Shown one piece after another: positions 12,120-24,198 of a stretch of 64,000 nt of DNA (position 1 is its first letter; every line of letters starts with the position of its first letter). Below the pieces are notes generated by a model, which was not told the DNA's origin, made no database searches, and saw only the letters and a list, made by a program, of their open reading frames with translations. The position numbers and the translations under genes are program-made. Source of the DNA: Luzula sylvatica (lineage: Eukaryota; Streptophyta; Magnoliopsida; Poales; Juncaceae); assembly GCA_946800325.1 (NCBI GenBank), contig OX326958.1, positions 1,498,001-1,562,000 on the forward strand, written 5' to 3'.

Positions 12120-12480
12120 TCATGAAATTACTACTTACTATTGGCCAAACTGTTTGGCCAGCGTTATATGCATGAACAAGGAAAAATCCATGACTATCTG
12201 CAAATATTTTTTACTAAATTTGGGCATCAAAATTGGTGCTAAGTTTGTTTCATGCATTCACCAAAACCAAATTTGAAGACTCAAATTCTATCGAATGAAC
12301 CAAAAGAACAATGTTCAAACAATCTTTTAACTAAAAGAAGCTTGTATTATATGAATCATTAAGGTGGTAGGAGAACTTTATCACACCAATTAATCTCCTA
12401 ATACAAAAAAAAAAATCTAATTAAATTTCTCTCTATATTTCTTTATCTTCTAGCGAACTGGAAAAAGGAATAAGATCAAG

Positions 12481-15231
12481 ATGGATATAGAATCAGGGAC
12501 CTCTAGGGATAATCTACCACTAAAACAAGGTAACATTCACAAATATAGATGAGGAGATCGACATAGTTTTTATTATTAAAAAAAAACATTGTATTTGATA
12601 AAAAAAAAATCATGAAGTTTTAAATCAATTTAACGGGTTTTATAATAATATAGATGAGGAGATCAACGACTCCCCGATCGAGGAGGTACGACACACCGTA
12701 CCCATCACCGACGATCCAACACAGCCCGTGTTGACATTCAGGACATGGACCCTAGGATTAATCTCATGCGTTTTACTCGCGTTTATCAACGAGTTCTTCA
12801 CGTACAGGGCGAACCAGCTCTACGTCAGTTCTGTTTGCGTGCAGCTCGTCACGCTCCCCATTGGCCGCTTCATGGCCCGCACCCTGCCCACCACATCCGT
12901 CACAGTAATTCACGAATATTTTTTATATACATATGCATATGCATATAAAACATTAAATAACAATTTGTCTATTGAACGTTTTGAACAGGTTCCTTTTACG
13001 AATTGGTCCTTCTCGTTGAATCCTGGGCCGTTCAGTATGAAAGAACATGTGTTGATCACCATCTTTGCCAGTTCCGGGTCGAGTGGGGTGTATGCGATAA
13101 ACATCATTGCCATTGTCAAGGCCTTCTACCATCGCAAGATCAGCCCCGGCGCGGCTTTACTTCTCGCTCAGACTACCCAGGTAAAACGAATTATTTGCAT
13201 TTAAAAAATTAAAACATGATTGTAGAATTTATAATTTTATTTTTGTTTTGCAGTTACTTGGGTATGGATGGGCAGGATTATTCAGAAAATACTTGGTTGA
13301 TTCATCCTACATGTGGTGGCCTTCAAATCTTGTACAAGTCTCCCTATTTAGGTCCATTTTTTGATCCTTCGACCAATTAAAATTAATCTGAGCCATTTTC
13401 TGAAAAAGTTGAATTTCGATTGCAGAGCGTTGCACGAGGAGGAAAGGAGGCCGAGGGGAGGCCTCTCAAGGCTCCAGTTTTTCATGGTGGTTCTTATATG
13501 CAGCTTTGCGTATTACATTGTACCGAGCTTTTTCTTCCCATACATTAGCTCGATCTCCCTTTTGTGCCTCTTCTACAAGAACTCGATCACGGCCCAACAA
13601 ATCGGATCTGGTTTGAAAGGTCTCGGCATCTTATCGTTCGGCCTAGACTGGAACACCGTTGTTGGGTTCTTGGGCAACCCATTAGTTACTCCTGCATTCG
13701 CGGTATTCAACTTTCTAGGTGGTTTCTTAATCATGATATACTTTATCCTCCCACTCGGGTATTGGACAAATGTTTTCGAAGCCAAGAAGTTTCCACTTTT
13801 CTCGTCACACGTGTTCGACGATCAAGGGAGCATTTATAATACCACGCGTGTGCTTGACCAGAAGACATTTTCTTTGAATCTTGCGGAATACGAATCATAT
13901 AGCAGGATAAATCTTAGCGTGATCTTTGCGTTTACTTATGGAATCGGGTTTGCAACGCTCACAGCGACACTTTCACATGTGGCGCTTTTCCATGGAAGGT
14001 ATGTCCTCGTATATTTTAATTGAGATACAAAATGTTAAAGATTTAAACTCCATCAATAGCAATTAAATCGAAATATTTGCGTGATTCATACAGGGATATC
14101 GTTGAAATGTGGAAGCGTACCGCTTCGCAAGCCCACGAGAAATTGGGTGACGTGCACACAAGAATCATGAAAAAGAACTACAAAGTTGTGCCGCAATGGT
14201 GGTTCCATTTAATGCTAGTTGTCGTGCTCGCCCTCTCGTTCTACACTTGTCTAGGGTTCGATAGACAACTCCAGTTACCTTGGTGGGGTCTCATCATGGC
14301 TTGCTGCATTGCTTTCATTTTCACTCTTCCAATCGGTGTTATCAACGCCACTACTAATCAGGTAAATGCGTCGCAAATTCTATCAAAATATAATTGTTTT
14401 TATAACTTTTTTTTTTAAATACAGCAACCAGGTCTGAACATCGTAACGGAGTTGGTGATCGGGTATATATACCCGGGAAAACCCTTGGCTAATGTTGTAT
14501 TCAAGACGTACGGATACATTAGCATGTCTCAGGCTCTCGGCTTCGTTGCGGATTTCAAATTGGGACACTACATGAAGATCCCCCCGAGATCTATGTTCTG
14601 GGCTCAGTTGACAAGCACGATCATGGCCTCCTCGGTGCACTTCGGCACCGCTTGGTGGCTTCTTAGCTCCATACCGCATATATGCGACATCGACAACCTT
14701 CCAAAGGGTAGTCCGTGGACGTGTCCCGGTGATGACGTCTTCTACAACGCCTCGATCATTTGGGGGGTTGTTGGTCCCCTTCGCATGTTTGGCCGCCTCG
14801 GTAACTACTGGCACATGAACTACTTCTTCCTCTTTGGCGCCATCGCCCCCGTCCCGTTTTGGGCGCTTTCGAGAATGTACCCGCAGAAACAATGGCTCCG
14901 TTACGTCAACATTCCGGTGCTTTTGGGCGGTGCCGGAGGCATGTTGCCGGCCAAGTCCGTGAATTTCATCATGTGGGGAATTTGCGGCGTCGTGTTCAGT
15001 TGGTGGTTGTTTAACAGGAAGAAGGCGTGGTGGATTAGGCACAATTATGTTCTCGCCGCTGCACTCGACGCGGGTATCGCGTTTATGGGCGTGTTGAGTT
15101 TCTTGGCCCTCGGTAATTATGATATTTACGGGTTGGATTGGTGGGGAGGATCGCAAGACGATCATTGCCCCTTGGCCGCGTGTCCTACGGCTCCGGGGAT
15201 AATAGCTAAGGGTTGTCCGGTGATTCGCTGA
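12481..15231 (+). CDS. Oligopeptide transporter, OPT family (PT clade)
   Basis: Seven exons are 12481-12529, 12654-12904, 12989-13180, 13254-13351, 13426-13998, 14094-14361 and 14425-15231. They make 745 residues, the usual OPT length. The N-terminus is short and acidic (to about residue 43). About 14-16 hydrophobic segments follow, from [18 protein letters not shown] onward. Family hallmarks are [11 protein letters not shown] near residue 112 in exon 3 and [13 protein letters not shown] near residue 528 in the last exon. The C-terminus is Cys-rich ([13 protein letters not shown]). Known plant members carry tetra/pentapeptides, glutathione or metal-chelates into cells with protons across the plasma or vacuolar membrane; substrate cannot be read here. 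The frame stays open throughout and all introns are GT-AG. A poly(A)-like aataaa lies near 15357. A long antisense frame over the last exon is a shadow. Confidence 0.95.
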
Positions 15232-15534
15232 TTTGGTTTGTTTTATAGGATTGGATTTGGATTCGAGGTTTTTATTGAAAAAAGATTTGTAAATAGCATT
15301 GTTTTTCTTTTTCTTTTCTATTTCTATTTGGTTGATTGTGCTTTTAAGATTGACTTTAATAAACCATACTGTATGTACATTATAATTGTACATTATATTT
15401 CTAGTGTTCATGTCTTGAGATATCAAACCAAATTGAGATAAGAAAATGAGTTTGGTTTGATATATGTAGGTATCGATTATACTACATTTAAAAATAATAA
15501 ATAAAAATGGTTTTAATTAACATTTTGTATAACC

Positions 15535-16882
15535 CTATTTATCTTCACTCGTCGAATCATTTCCAGTGAGAAGTGAAGATAGTGGAGGCCGCAGGAGAAT
15601 ATACAAAGCGGGTCCCACGACCGGTACCAGTGCAACAGGTACGAGCCAAGAGCCTTTACTAGTCCTGCAATTAAAGAAAAACAAATAGCTCATATACTAG
15701 TTTCTCGAGTTTCAAAAAAAAAATTCTCACCATCTCCTTGAAGTTATATCGTTGTAGACCCAGAATGGAGCAAATGTTGAAAGGAGAGAGAAATCTATGC
15801 ATGTGGCATGAATCTATATAAAACAAACAAATAAATAAATACGATCCTGTATTGGTAAAAATAAGGATTTAATTAACCTACAAATTTGCTTTCTCTAAAG
15901 TATTGGTAAAATTCCTTCCATGAATCGCCACCAGCTAAAACAGCATAGCTTATTAACCCCAAACCAGCACCTAAAGTAATCTGAAAAATCCCCCATATTT
16001 TATTTATTATAAATTGAAAAAATAACACAATGTACATAATATCGTTTTTGTACCGCAGCTGTGATTCGTGATTCGAGAAAATTGAAGGGCCATTTGGTAA
16101 CTTCATCTTCTTCGATAGGAGGTGGAGGCGGTTTCCAAAGTACAAAATAAGGGATAAGTGCATACGCGCCTCCAATGAAAGAAAGCCCAACAAATGGCCA
16201 AACTGGTATCTTGCTTTTCGAGCTGCGTTTTAATTAAACCAATTTAAAGCCAAATTAAGGCGAATTGACCCTCTACAAAATTAAAATTACCTTCGAGCTG
16301 TAGGGAGCAATAACATGGAATATATCAAAGGCCAGAGACCCATGATGTACCAAAGAGAAACAAGCACCTCATTCATTCTGAACCCATCATCTCCTTCCAA
16401 ATTCAATAGCTTTTGCAGAAAATACATATCTCTATACTGAAATTCGAATAAATGGTATCTCAGAGCCAAATTGAACAATTTCAATCAAAATCTACGAAAT
16501 CATATTAATATTGAAATCTCATAAACATGAAATTGGAGTAATTACGTACGGGTGTTTGATCTGGTGCGAGCTTAAATACATAATAAATGAGACCAGCCCA
16601 AACACCAAATAGCAGACCAGATGTAATCCAATCATTCCAGTTAACAACACTACCAGAATCCTTCAATTCATCTTCGTTTTCTTGAACTTGGGTCTCGACA
16701 TTGGAGCTTTTTGGCGAATCTCTTCTAATTTGCAACACTCCCCTATTAAAAGTAGGAAAAGTTTCTGGGTTATGGGTACCGAGACGAAACGGAATGTGGG
16801 TTTTGTGAATTAGAGTTTGTTTGCGGTGGAGAGAAGGATAATTGCATGAAAGAATTGGATGAAGCTTGGGAAGCAGTAACAT
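15535..16882 (-). CDS. Plastid-targeted polytopic membrane protein, function unknown
   Basis: Six minus-strand exons are 16882-16550, 16436-16291, 16222-16054, 15980-15882, 15813-15731 and 15664-15535. They make 319 residues. The first 80 residues are basic, Ser/Thr-rich and poor in acids up to about residue 60, as in a transit peptide. About six membrane segments follow: WITSGLLFGVWAGLIYYVF (about 86-106), VLVSLWYIMGLWPLIYSML, VWPFVGLSFIGGAYALIPYF, ITLGAGLGLISYAVLAGG, IDFSLLSTFAPFWVYND and SWLVPVALVPVVGPALYILL. The pattern resembles conserved plant and cyanobacterial membrane proteins of unknown function, and I give no function. The start is the ATG at 16882; the open frame continues upstream but without another ATG. 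The phase closes at every junction. It converges tail-to-tail with the OPT gene, with ends about 300 bases apart. Confidence 0.85.
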
Positions 16883-18081
16883 GGTGCTTTCTCCTTCTAG
16901 CAATTCGAAGAGGGAGAGCCGGAGAGGTGAAGAAGTGAGAGAGGATTTGGTTTTGGATTATCGGGTCGAATTTAGAGCGGATCCGTTTCAATACCCGGAT
17001 ATCCATCCAATAACAAATACAAAGCTCATAAAAATATCAATTGTGGTGAATATAAGAAAGTAAAAAGAAAAATATATATATCGTCAATGAAAGATAAGAT
17101 GTATATAATATTTAAATAAAGGTATGAATAGTTATTAAAAAAATATTATAACTATCAATACAAATTTATAAAATACAGAATTTTTATATATACAAGATAT
17201 AAATATGTACTTCTATAAAAAAAAATTAGGAGGGTAATGTAAATAATGTTATTGATAAGGTGTATTACCGTTAAAATAGGATGTATTAATATTACACGTT
17301 TTAAAATGTGCTAGATATGTCTAAAATACGCACTCGTATATTCCTTGTTTAGCTAATTAAATTAAGGAGATTTACATATATATCCTTTCTTAAACTTAAA
17401 ATTACATATTTATCTTTTTTTAAATTAGAATATCATATTTATCCTTTCATAAATCTAAAATATCATATTTATCAAAAAATTAAAAACCATCTAATATCTT
17501 CGTTAAAATTAGCGATCAACAGTTAAAATTATTATTTTACCCTTTACATATTTACATTTTTAAAAATCCAAAATAATATATTTACCCTTTTAAAAATAAA
17601 AATAACATATTTACCCTTTTAAGTATAATAACATGAAATATTTAATTTATTTATGTATTTATTAATTTGTATTGAATAAAATATATAAAAGAAAATCAAG
17701 AAAGATATTTTTGTCCCCAAAAAAAAAAAATTGGATGGAATATTAAAGTTAACTTTTGTAGTGTCTTTTGAAGAACTAAAATCAATTTATCCTAAGATTT
17801 TTTAGGACCCGATGTCATTAATTAAATTGTGTTTATAAAAAAATAGTTGACAAATTGCATGAATTTATTAGATTGTGTTTATTAAAAAATATTTGACAAG
17901 TTGCACGAATTCCATACAATAATAAAAAAAATAACACAAAGGATGGAGGAGGATTTAGGGTTCAATCTGATCGTCTGTGCGGTTTCGGATTGAAAAAACA
18001 ATAGTTCATAATCATGAAAAAATTTGCGCAATTTTCAATTAGTTCAAAAGTAGGGGATTCATCCATAAAAGGTTTGTGTTG

Positions 18082-18119
<38 letters not shown>
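16883..18119. other. AT-rich spacer
   Basis: The first part is the promoter side of the plastid membrane protein gene. From about 17350 to 17640 a degenerate unit of roughly 35 bp recurs, with 'atatttatcctttc' or 'atatttacccttt' in each copy. A (CA)n tract occupies 18083-18119. No gene is seen. Confidence 0.5.

Positions 18120-18155
<36 letters not shown>
18120..18155. repeat. Poly(C) run of 36 next to (CA)n
   Basis: A pure run of 36 C follows about 35 bases of CA repeats. The complementary strand is a poly(G) tract. Such runs are prone to sequencing and assembly length error, and could form G-quadruplex or i-motif structures. The overlapping Gly/Val-rich frames on the minus strand are artefacts of this tract. 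Confidence 0.95.
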
Positions 18156-18156
<1 letters not shown>

Positions 18157-19628
18157 TTTGGATGAGGGATGAGGAGAGGATAACTTGACATATCCCTCTA
18201 TTCCTTGCCAAACATACAAGGTGTAAAGAGGAATAAGATGAGATAGGGATAAAAAATGTGAATAAGGTTATCACCACAAAAAGTGGTGATAAGGCTATAC
18301 TTCACCTATCCCTCAATTTTTTTACCAAACTACCCTCACACATATGATTATTATATAATATAATAAAAAATAATAATACAATATAACATAATACATTATG
18401 TTATAATATAATATAATATAATTATATTATAATATAATATAATATAATATATAATATAATATAATACATTATAATATAATATAATATAATTTAATACATT
18501 GTAATATAATATAACATAATATAATATAATACAATATACTATAATATATTATATTATAACATAATATAATATAATATAATATAATATAATATAATTATAT
18601 TATATAATATAATATAATATAATATATATAATATAATATAATATAATACATCATAATATAATATAATATAATATAATATAATATAATATAATATACTATG
18701 CTGTATAAATATAACATATTATAATATATTTATAATATAATTAAATTTAATATATTTATAATAATATTTATTAAATATAATATATTATAATATATTATAA
18801 TTATAATATTTATAATATATTATAATTATAATATTTATAATATATTTATAATATATTTATTATTATAATATAATATAATTAAATATAATATATTTATTTA
18901 TAATATATTATAAATATAATATAATTAAATATAATATATTATAAATATAATATATTATAAATATAATATAATTAAATATAATATAATATATTTTTATTAT
19001 GATATAATATATTTATAATATAATATAATATAATACAATACATTATAATATAACATAATATAATACATTATGATATAATATAACACATTAATATAATATA
19101 ATACATTACATTATAATATAATATAATACGTTATAATATAATACAATATAATACAATTATAATTTAATATAATTTAATATTATATAATATTGTACAATAT
19201 AATGTAATATAATATAAGATAACCTAATAATATAACACATTAATATAATATAATACATTATATTATAATATAATATAATGTAATATATTTATATTATAAT
19301 ATAATATAATACGTTATAATATAATACAATATAATACAATTATAATTTAATATAATTTAATATTATATAATATTGTACAATATAATGTAATATAATATAA
19401 GATAACCTAATAATATTATAATATTTATCTTTTAAACATATTAATTTGAAATTTATAAGAAAAAGGGTATTTTGGTCATTTCAAAATATTCTTTTTGATA
19501 CCAATACTATCCCAAAATTTATCCACACAACCTTACCAAACACCATTCCAAAGTTTAGGTATAAATAGGGATAACCCATTATCCCTCAAATAATTTATAC
19601 CCACCTTATCCTCTTCCCAAACGGAGCC
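18150..19628. mobile_element. Large element with CGTTTGG termini and a TAATA-filled interior
   Basis: The left arm begins 'cgtttggatgaggga' and contains 'gagaggataa'. The right arm ends 'ccttatcctcttcccaaacg', the inverse of the same pattern. Each arm extends about 150 bases with 'atccct / agggat' motifs. The middle is the AT array described separately. Ends of the form GGGxxCGTTTGG are common in plant DNA transposons. The poly(C) run obscures the left boundary, so no target duplication could be read. No transposase is visible. Confidence 0.5.
18345..19425. repeat. TAATA/ATAATATA array, about 1.1 kb
   Basis: This stretch is almost pure A and T, made of 'ataatataatata' units with scattered single G or C. 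It contains a second-order duplication. The segment around 'acgttataatataatac' at 19128 recurs at 19311 (spacing 183), and 'taacacattaatataa' at 19081 recurs at 19233 (spacing 152). The copies therefore differ by a 31-base indel. Confidence 0.85.
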
Positions 19629-20326
19629 CTAGTGTCTAAAAATATATCGTTAAGAGCAACATTTCCTCTCTAAATGGATATAAATACTGCAATAAAAACA
19701 ATATTTTAATGAGGATGGAAATTATTATTTACAATTTATAAATTTATAAAAACTTACAATGATGAGACAGGAGTAATCGGAATATTTCCATTATCCTTTT
19801 TGACACACCGTTTGTATAAATTTCGACCCGTTTATAAAATTTGAATGTTTCGATTTCCTCCAATAACTCAAATATAACCCGCAAAATTAAATGTGTAACA
19901 TGAAAAAGTATTATACCCCAAATCCTATTATCGTGAACTTCACTTATAATAATAAATAATAAATAAGCAAAATGAGAAAGAGATAGCTTTTCCTTATTAT
20001 ATTGTTGTGATATTTTTGAAAATGTCATGAATGATTCAACATGATAAAATCGCTTAGCTCTACTAAACGAGGCACACACAAAAAGTGAAGTGACATGCTT
20101 TTTTTGTGACTATATAAAGATTAAAGACTAAATGCACACAAATGACAAAGGGCATGTTTGATTTGAGAGATTTTGAGGAATATGTATTTTGTGCAAAATT
20201 GTTTGATTTCGAACTATATGGTAATGAATAGTGGAAAAAGAAAAGAGAGTTGGTATTCCAAAATAAGAGAGAGTTGTTTGATTTCGAACTATATCATGTA
20301 TTTTACGACCAAATTCTTTATTCGTA
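19629..20326. other. AT-rich spacer left of the GAACC element
   Basis: The block at about 20150-20318 contains 'ttgtttgatttcgaactatat' twice (near 20200 and 20275). No gene: the 111-residue minus-strand frame at 19744-20079 has no recognisable features. Confidence 0.4.
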
Positions 20327-20839
20327 GGGGTGTTCATTAGGTCGGTTCGGTTCAAACCGAACCGAATAAGACCAAACCAATTTAAACCGAACCGAACTAA
20401 ATTTGAACCGAATCGAACCGTTTTAACTTTCGAACCGATTAAGAACCGAACCGAATAAACCGAATGCTTATTCGGTATATTCAGTTGAACCGAATAAGAA
20501 ACATTATAACTTTAAAATAAAATAAAATTTATCGAAAAAATATATTTTATTTATCAGAAAATATAAATACATATTACAAAATTTAATTATATTATTTCAT
20601 AAAAAAAATTATGTTATATTTTTATATTTTAACATTATTATATTAAAAATTACGAAAAATGAGATGTTATTCGGTCGGTTCGGTTTAACCGGTTTTCATC
20701 ACATCAAAACCGAACCGAACCGAATAAACCGAGCAATACCATTTTTTGAACCAAACCGAACAAAATAAACCGAACCGATTAAACCGAATTCGACCGATTA
20801 GGTTCGGTATCCGAATAAACCGAATCGTTTGAACACCCC
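20327..20839. mobile_element. hAT-type MITE filled with GAACC motifs, 513 bp
   Basis: It starts GGGGTGTTCA and ends with the exact inverse TGAACACCCC. It is flanked by the exact 8-bp duplication TATTCGTA (20319-20326 and 20840-20847). Each arm is a degenerate run of 'aaccgaaccgaa' or its complement; the middle is AT-rich. There is no coding capacity. The 8-bp duplication and terminal sequence fit hAT. Confidence 0.8.
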
Positions 20840-21740
20840 TATTCGTAGTATTACATGTATTAATAATAACATAATGGTATTATAAAATAATACATAATTT
20901 TTTTTTTTTGAGAAAAATATAATATAACTAATATATAAATATAATATGATATTAAATAAAAAACAAAAACTCTGATTATATATTAATATAGTATAATATA
21001 GTATACTAATAAAACAGTATGATATAATATAATTAATGTAGTATTGTATAACTAATATAATAAAATAAAGTATAATATAATATATTACAATTACAATATA
21101 ATACAATACAACGCAAGAACCGATCGATACAATTAGCAATTCATCATCACAAATCTTCAGTAAACTTAGTATAAGAAAATATAATTGGTACTCGAATTTA
21201 ATATATCTTTATTTTTTTTTTATAATTTACCCGAACCCAACCCAATGAGTATCCGAACCCGTACCCTATTTTCACTTTTTCGAATTTTTTTTATATTCGA
21301 ACCATCTCAAAATTCCAATAATTTTACTAAATCATATATTTTTAGGGTAACATATACACCTTCTGTGAGTTCGAGTACTGGTACGCGGATATCCGTTTCG
21401 AGTACATATATGAAAAATATTTGCTCGTATCAGATCCGTTGACATTCCTAATTCCCAGTGCATATTCTATCAAATGAAAAATATAAATACAATGTTTTTT
21501 ATTTATTGAGGCCTGATCTCAAATTTTCAAATATGAAGTCTAGTTTTAAAACGGACCTCGTACACAATAAATTTATTTGAAAAAAAACTATCATATTTTG
21601 TCACATATAATTATATGATTTATTGGTTAAGGTTCTAATTTTTTTTTCTATATATCTGAGATTTAAATCTCGTATTTTGCCACGTGTAATTCGGTCACAT
21701 ATGTCTTCTTGTCAAGGAGAGTAAAGTTTGGGTAAAAAAA

Positions 21741-21930
21741 AGCAGTCAAAATTACACGAATGATTAATATTCAATATCTGGGGTTAATGAGAGGTTTCTT
21801 GTCAAGTGTCAAAAAGGATGGCGAATGTGATGAATGGGTCAACTTGATATATATGAATAAAAAAAAATAGCCAAAGTTTGCCTTTATCTTTATTTAAAAA
21901 ATGTATTAATTGATTCACCACGTGTTACTA
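21741..21930. repeat. Duplicated non-coding block, copy A
   Basis: It shares with copy B the ordered landmarks 'agcagtcaaaatt', 'gtttcttgtcaa', 'gatgaat', 'agccaaa', 'ttgcctt' and 'tgattcaccacgtg', ending in a CACGTG G-box. Spacing between the copies is about 1.18 kb. Confidence 0.65.
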
Positions 21931-22923
21931 AAAAAACATATTTAGGAAATATACGATATTTAAGTAAAAAATATATAATATGTAAGTACAAATATAAATT
22001 ACTATTAAAATATAATGATTATGCATACAATTAATTATGTTCATAAAAATATTAATTTATATATATATATTTATATATTTTCATAAATGTACAATGATAT
22101 ATCACACAATTAAATAAACATGGTATTCCTAAAATGTACCACACAATTAAAAAGAAATCATACTTAAAAAATATATAGTATATGTAAAATGTATATTATA
22201 CATTAAAAAATATATAGTTCAAATTATTTATGAACAAAATATATAGTTTATCTAAAAAACATGTCATGTCATACGTATAAAAAAATAGATCACACTTTTG
22301 AGTACCCACATATCATCAGAATATACTGATTTATATCATAAATTTATCTGTAAGTCAATATACCATTCTGAATCATTTTATACCATAATTTTATCGGTAA
22401 GATAGTATCTTGATGTTATTCCTTCACATAAGTCAATATACCTTTTTGAATCATACCTCTGTATTTTGAATCAGTACACTTTTTTTATATACATATAAAA
22501 GCCCAAAAAATAGTTAGAGAAAGAGTTCAGTTGTATTGAGTTGGAAGCCCAAAATGATCCATTTATTTTAAATCAAATGAAGAATGAAAAATACCTTTTA
22601 TTTAGACCATAATATTTTTTATTAATTTCTTTAAAAAATCAATGATTTCCTAATCCAGTCGGTTAAGTACAAAATATGAAAAACCAAATGTTACTAGAAT
22701 TTGTGGGTTTAAAATTTCATTGGCATTAATTGTCAGAAAATATATCATCATTTATAATAAAAAGAATAAAAAAAAGTTCATCAAAAATAAAATGCATCAC
22801 AAGTAATCATTTCTCTTTTGTCTAGCATAACGCTGACCCATGTCTCCTTTTTATGTTGGATTGCCAAGTTGAGTAAACGGATCAGTTAAGTTGTTGGATT
22901 CAAACAAAAACAAAAACAAAAAA

Positions 22924-23100
22924 AGCAGTCAAAATTGCATGAATTATCAAAATCTTTGGCTTGAAATTCCTTGTTTCTTGTCAAATGTCAACAAGGATAG
23001 CCAATTTGATGAATACAAATGGAAAAATCAGCCAAATTTTGCCTTCAATATTTTATTTAATAAAAATGCATTCATTCATTCATTGATTCACCACGTGCCC
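22924..23100. repeat. Duplicated non-coding block, copy B
   Basis: Diverged partner of copy A in the same orientation, with the same landmark order and the terminal CACGTG at 23092-23097. It may be a duplicated promoter or conserved element whose gene is gone. Confidence 0.65.
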
Positions 23101-24198
23101 TATGCTTTATATTTTACCAGTTCCAACTTCCAGTTATTCTTACTATAAAATAATTATATCATGATATATTATTTTTTTACCAATAAATAGTTTGCTTTAT
23201 ACATTGAATCTTTTCTCACACACAAAAACTGAAGAATTCATCTTATACATACAATGAATTGTCTCTGATTCATGACACATTGATTTGTGTCTCACCAATC
23301 AATCACCAAATGAATTGCCTCTAAATACACATTCAATTATCTTAATTATTTTTCAGAAAATGGCTTAATTATCAATTTCTAACTTATTATTGTATAAATA
23401 AAATATAATAAAAAAATTACACATGTTCTTTTTCTAACTTATTATCAATTAGTGATAAATCAAACAAATAAGATAAATATATTTGTGAAAATTATAATTT
23501 TTTATATATTAAATCGGATCTATTATTCATTTATCCCATATTTATTTGACTAATTTAATACATAGTCATGTTTTAAGTTGAATTCATTTACTTATTAGTT
23601 ATTTATCATCTATTTATTTAACATTATTTAACACTAAATGATAAAATTCATCAATACAAACCATATGTCATATTTATAGGATATAAATAATATTTTGACG
23701 AAAATAACCCATAAATTCAGTGAATCATTTGGAAAGTATTGATATGATCATATAAATCGATCACAAATGTGATATAAATATTTGAGTTTATAACTTTAAT
23801 TATGTTTGTATGAACTCAAATTCGAACACAAATTTAAATATGTATGTCACAATCATATCATTACTGACGTGCCCTTTGTTAATTTGGTCCAAAAAACCAA
23901 GTCTATAAAAAGATTTACTTTAAAGAAAATTCATGCATCCAGGTCCCTGTCCGGCCTACCATGGAAAGTTCTCAGCAATCCTAATTTACTACTTACATGG
24001 TCTCGGCGCATCACCGGCACTAAAGATGTAAATAACAATATTTAGGAGGGGACAATATGTAAAATTTCCAGCCGTTTTATTTCCCTCTCGTTCATCGTTC
24101 AGAGACTCTCCTCACTGTCATCAGTCTCATTTTCATTCTCATTCTAATTCTAATTCTAAAGCGAGAGATACAGAAAGAGAAGAAGGAAGAGGGAGAGA

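Larger units (their letters stand above)
20848..24198. other. AT-rich spacer with a duplicated G-box block
   Basis: No gene is supported in 3.3 kb. Positions 21741-21930 and 22924-23100 are diverged copies of one block (listed separately). From 21930 to about 22270 a degenerate 'atatatagtatat' repeat occurs, similar in texture to 27790-28030 and 41680-42000. The final 150 bases before 24199 are C/T-rich and are the likely promoter and leader of the IGPS gene. Confidence 0.5.

Noticed and set aside
14383..15426. 347-residue minus-strand open frame
   Set aside because: It is antisense to the last OPT exon, lacks family features and arises from the codon bias of the real gene.
17962..18277. Minus-strand Gly/Val/Cys-rich frames
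   Set aside because: They translate the poly(C) and CA tracts.
18345..19425. Centromeric or satellite array
   Set aside because: There is no long regular monomer; it is an irregular TAATA expansion of about 1.1 kb within one element.
20798..21139. 113-residue Ile/Tyr-rich minus-strand frame
   Set aside because: Low-complexity translation of AT-rich DNA overlapping the right end of the GAACC element.
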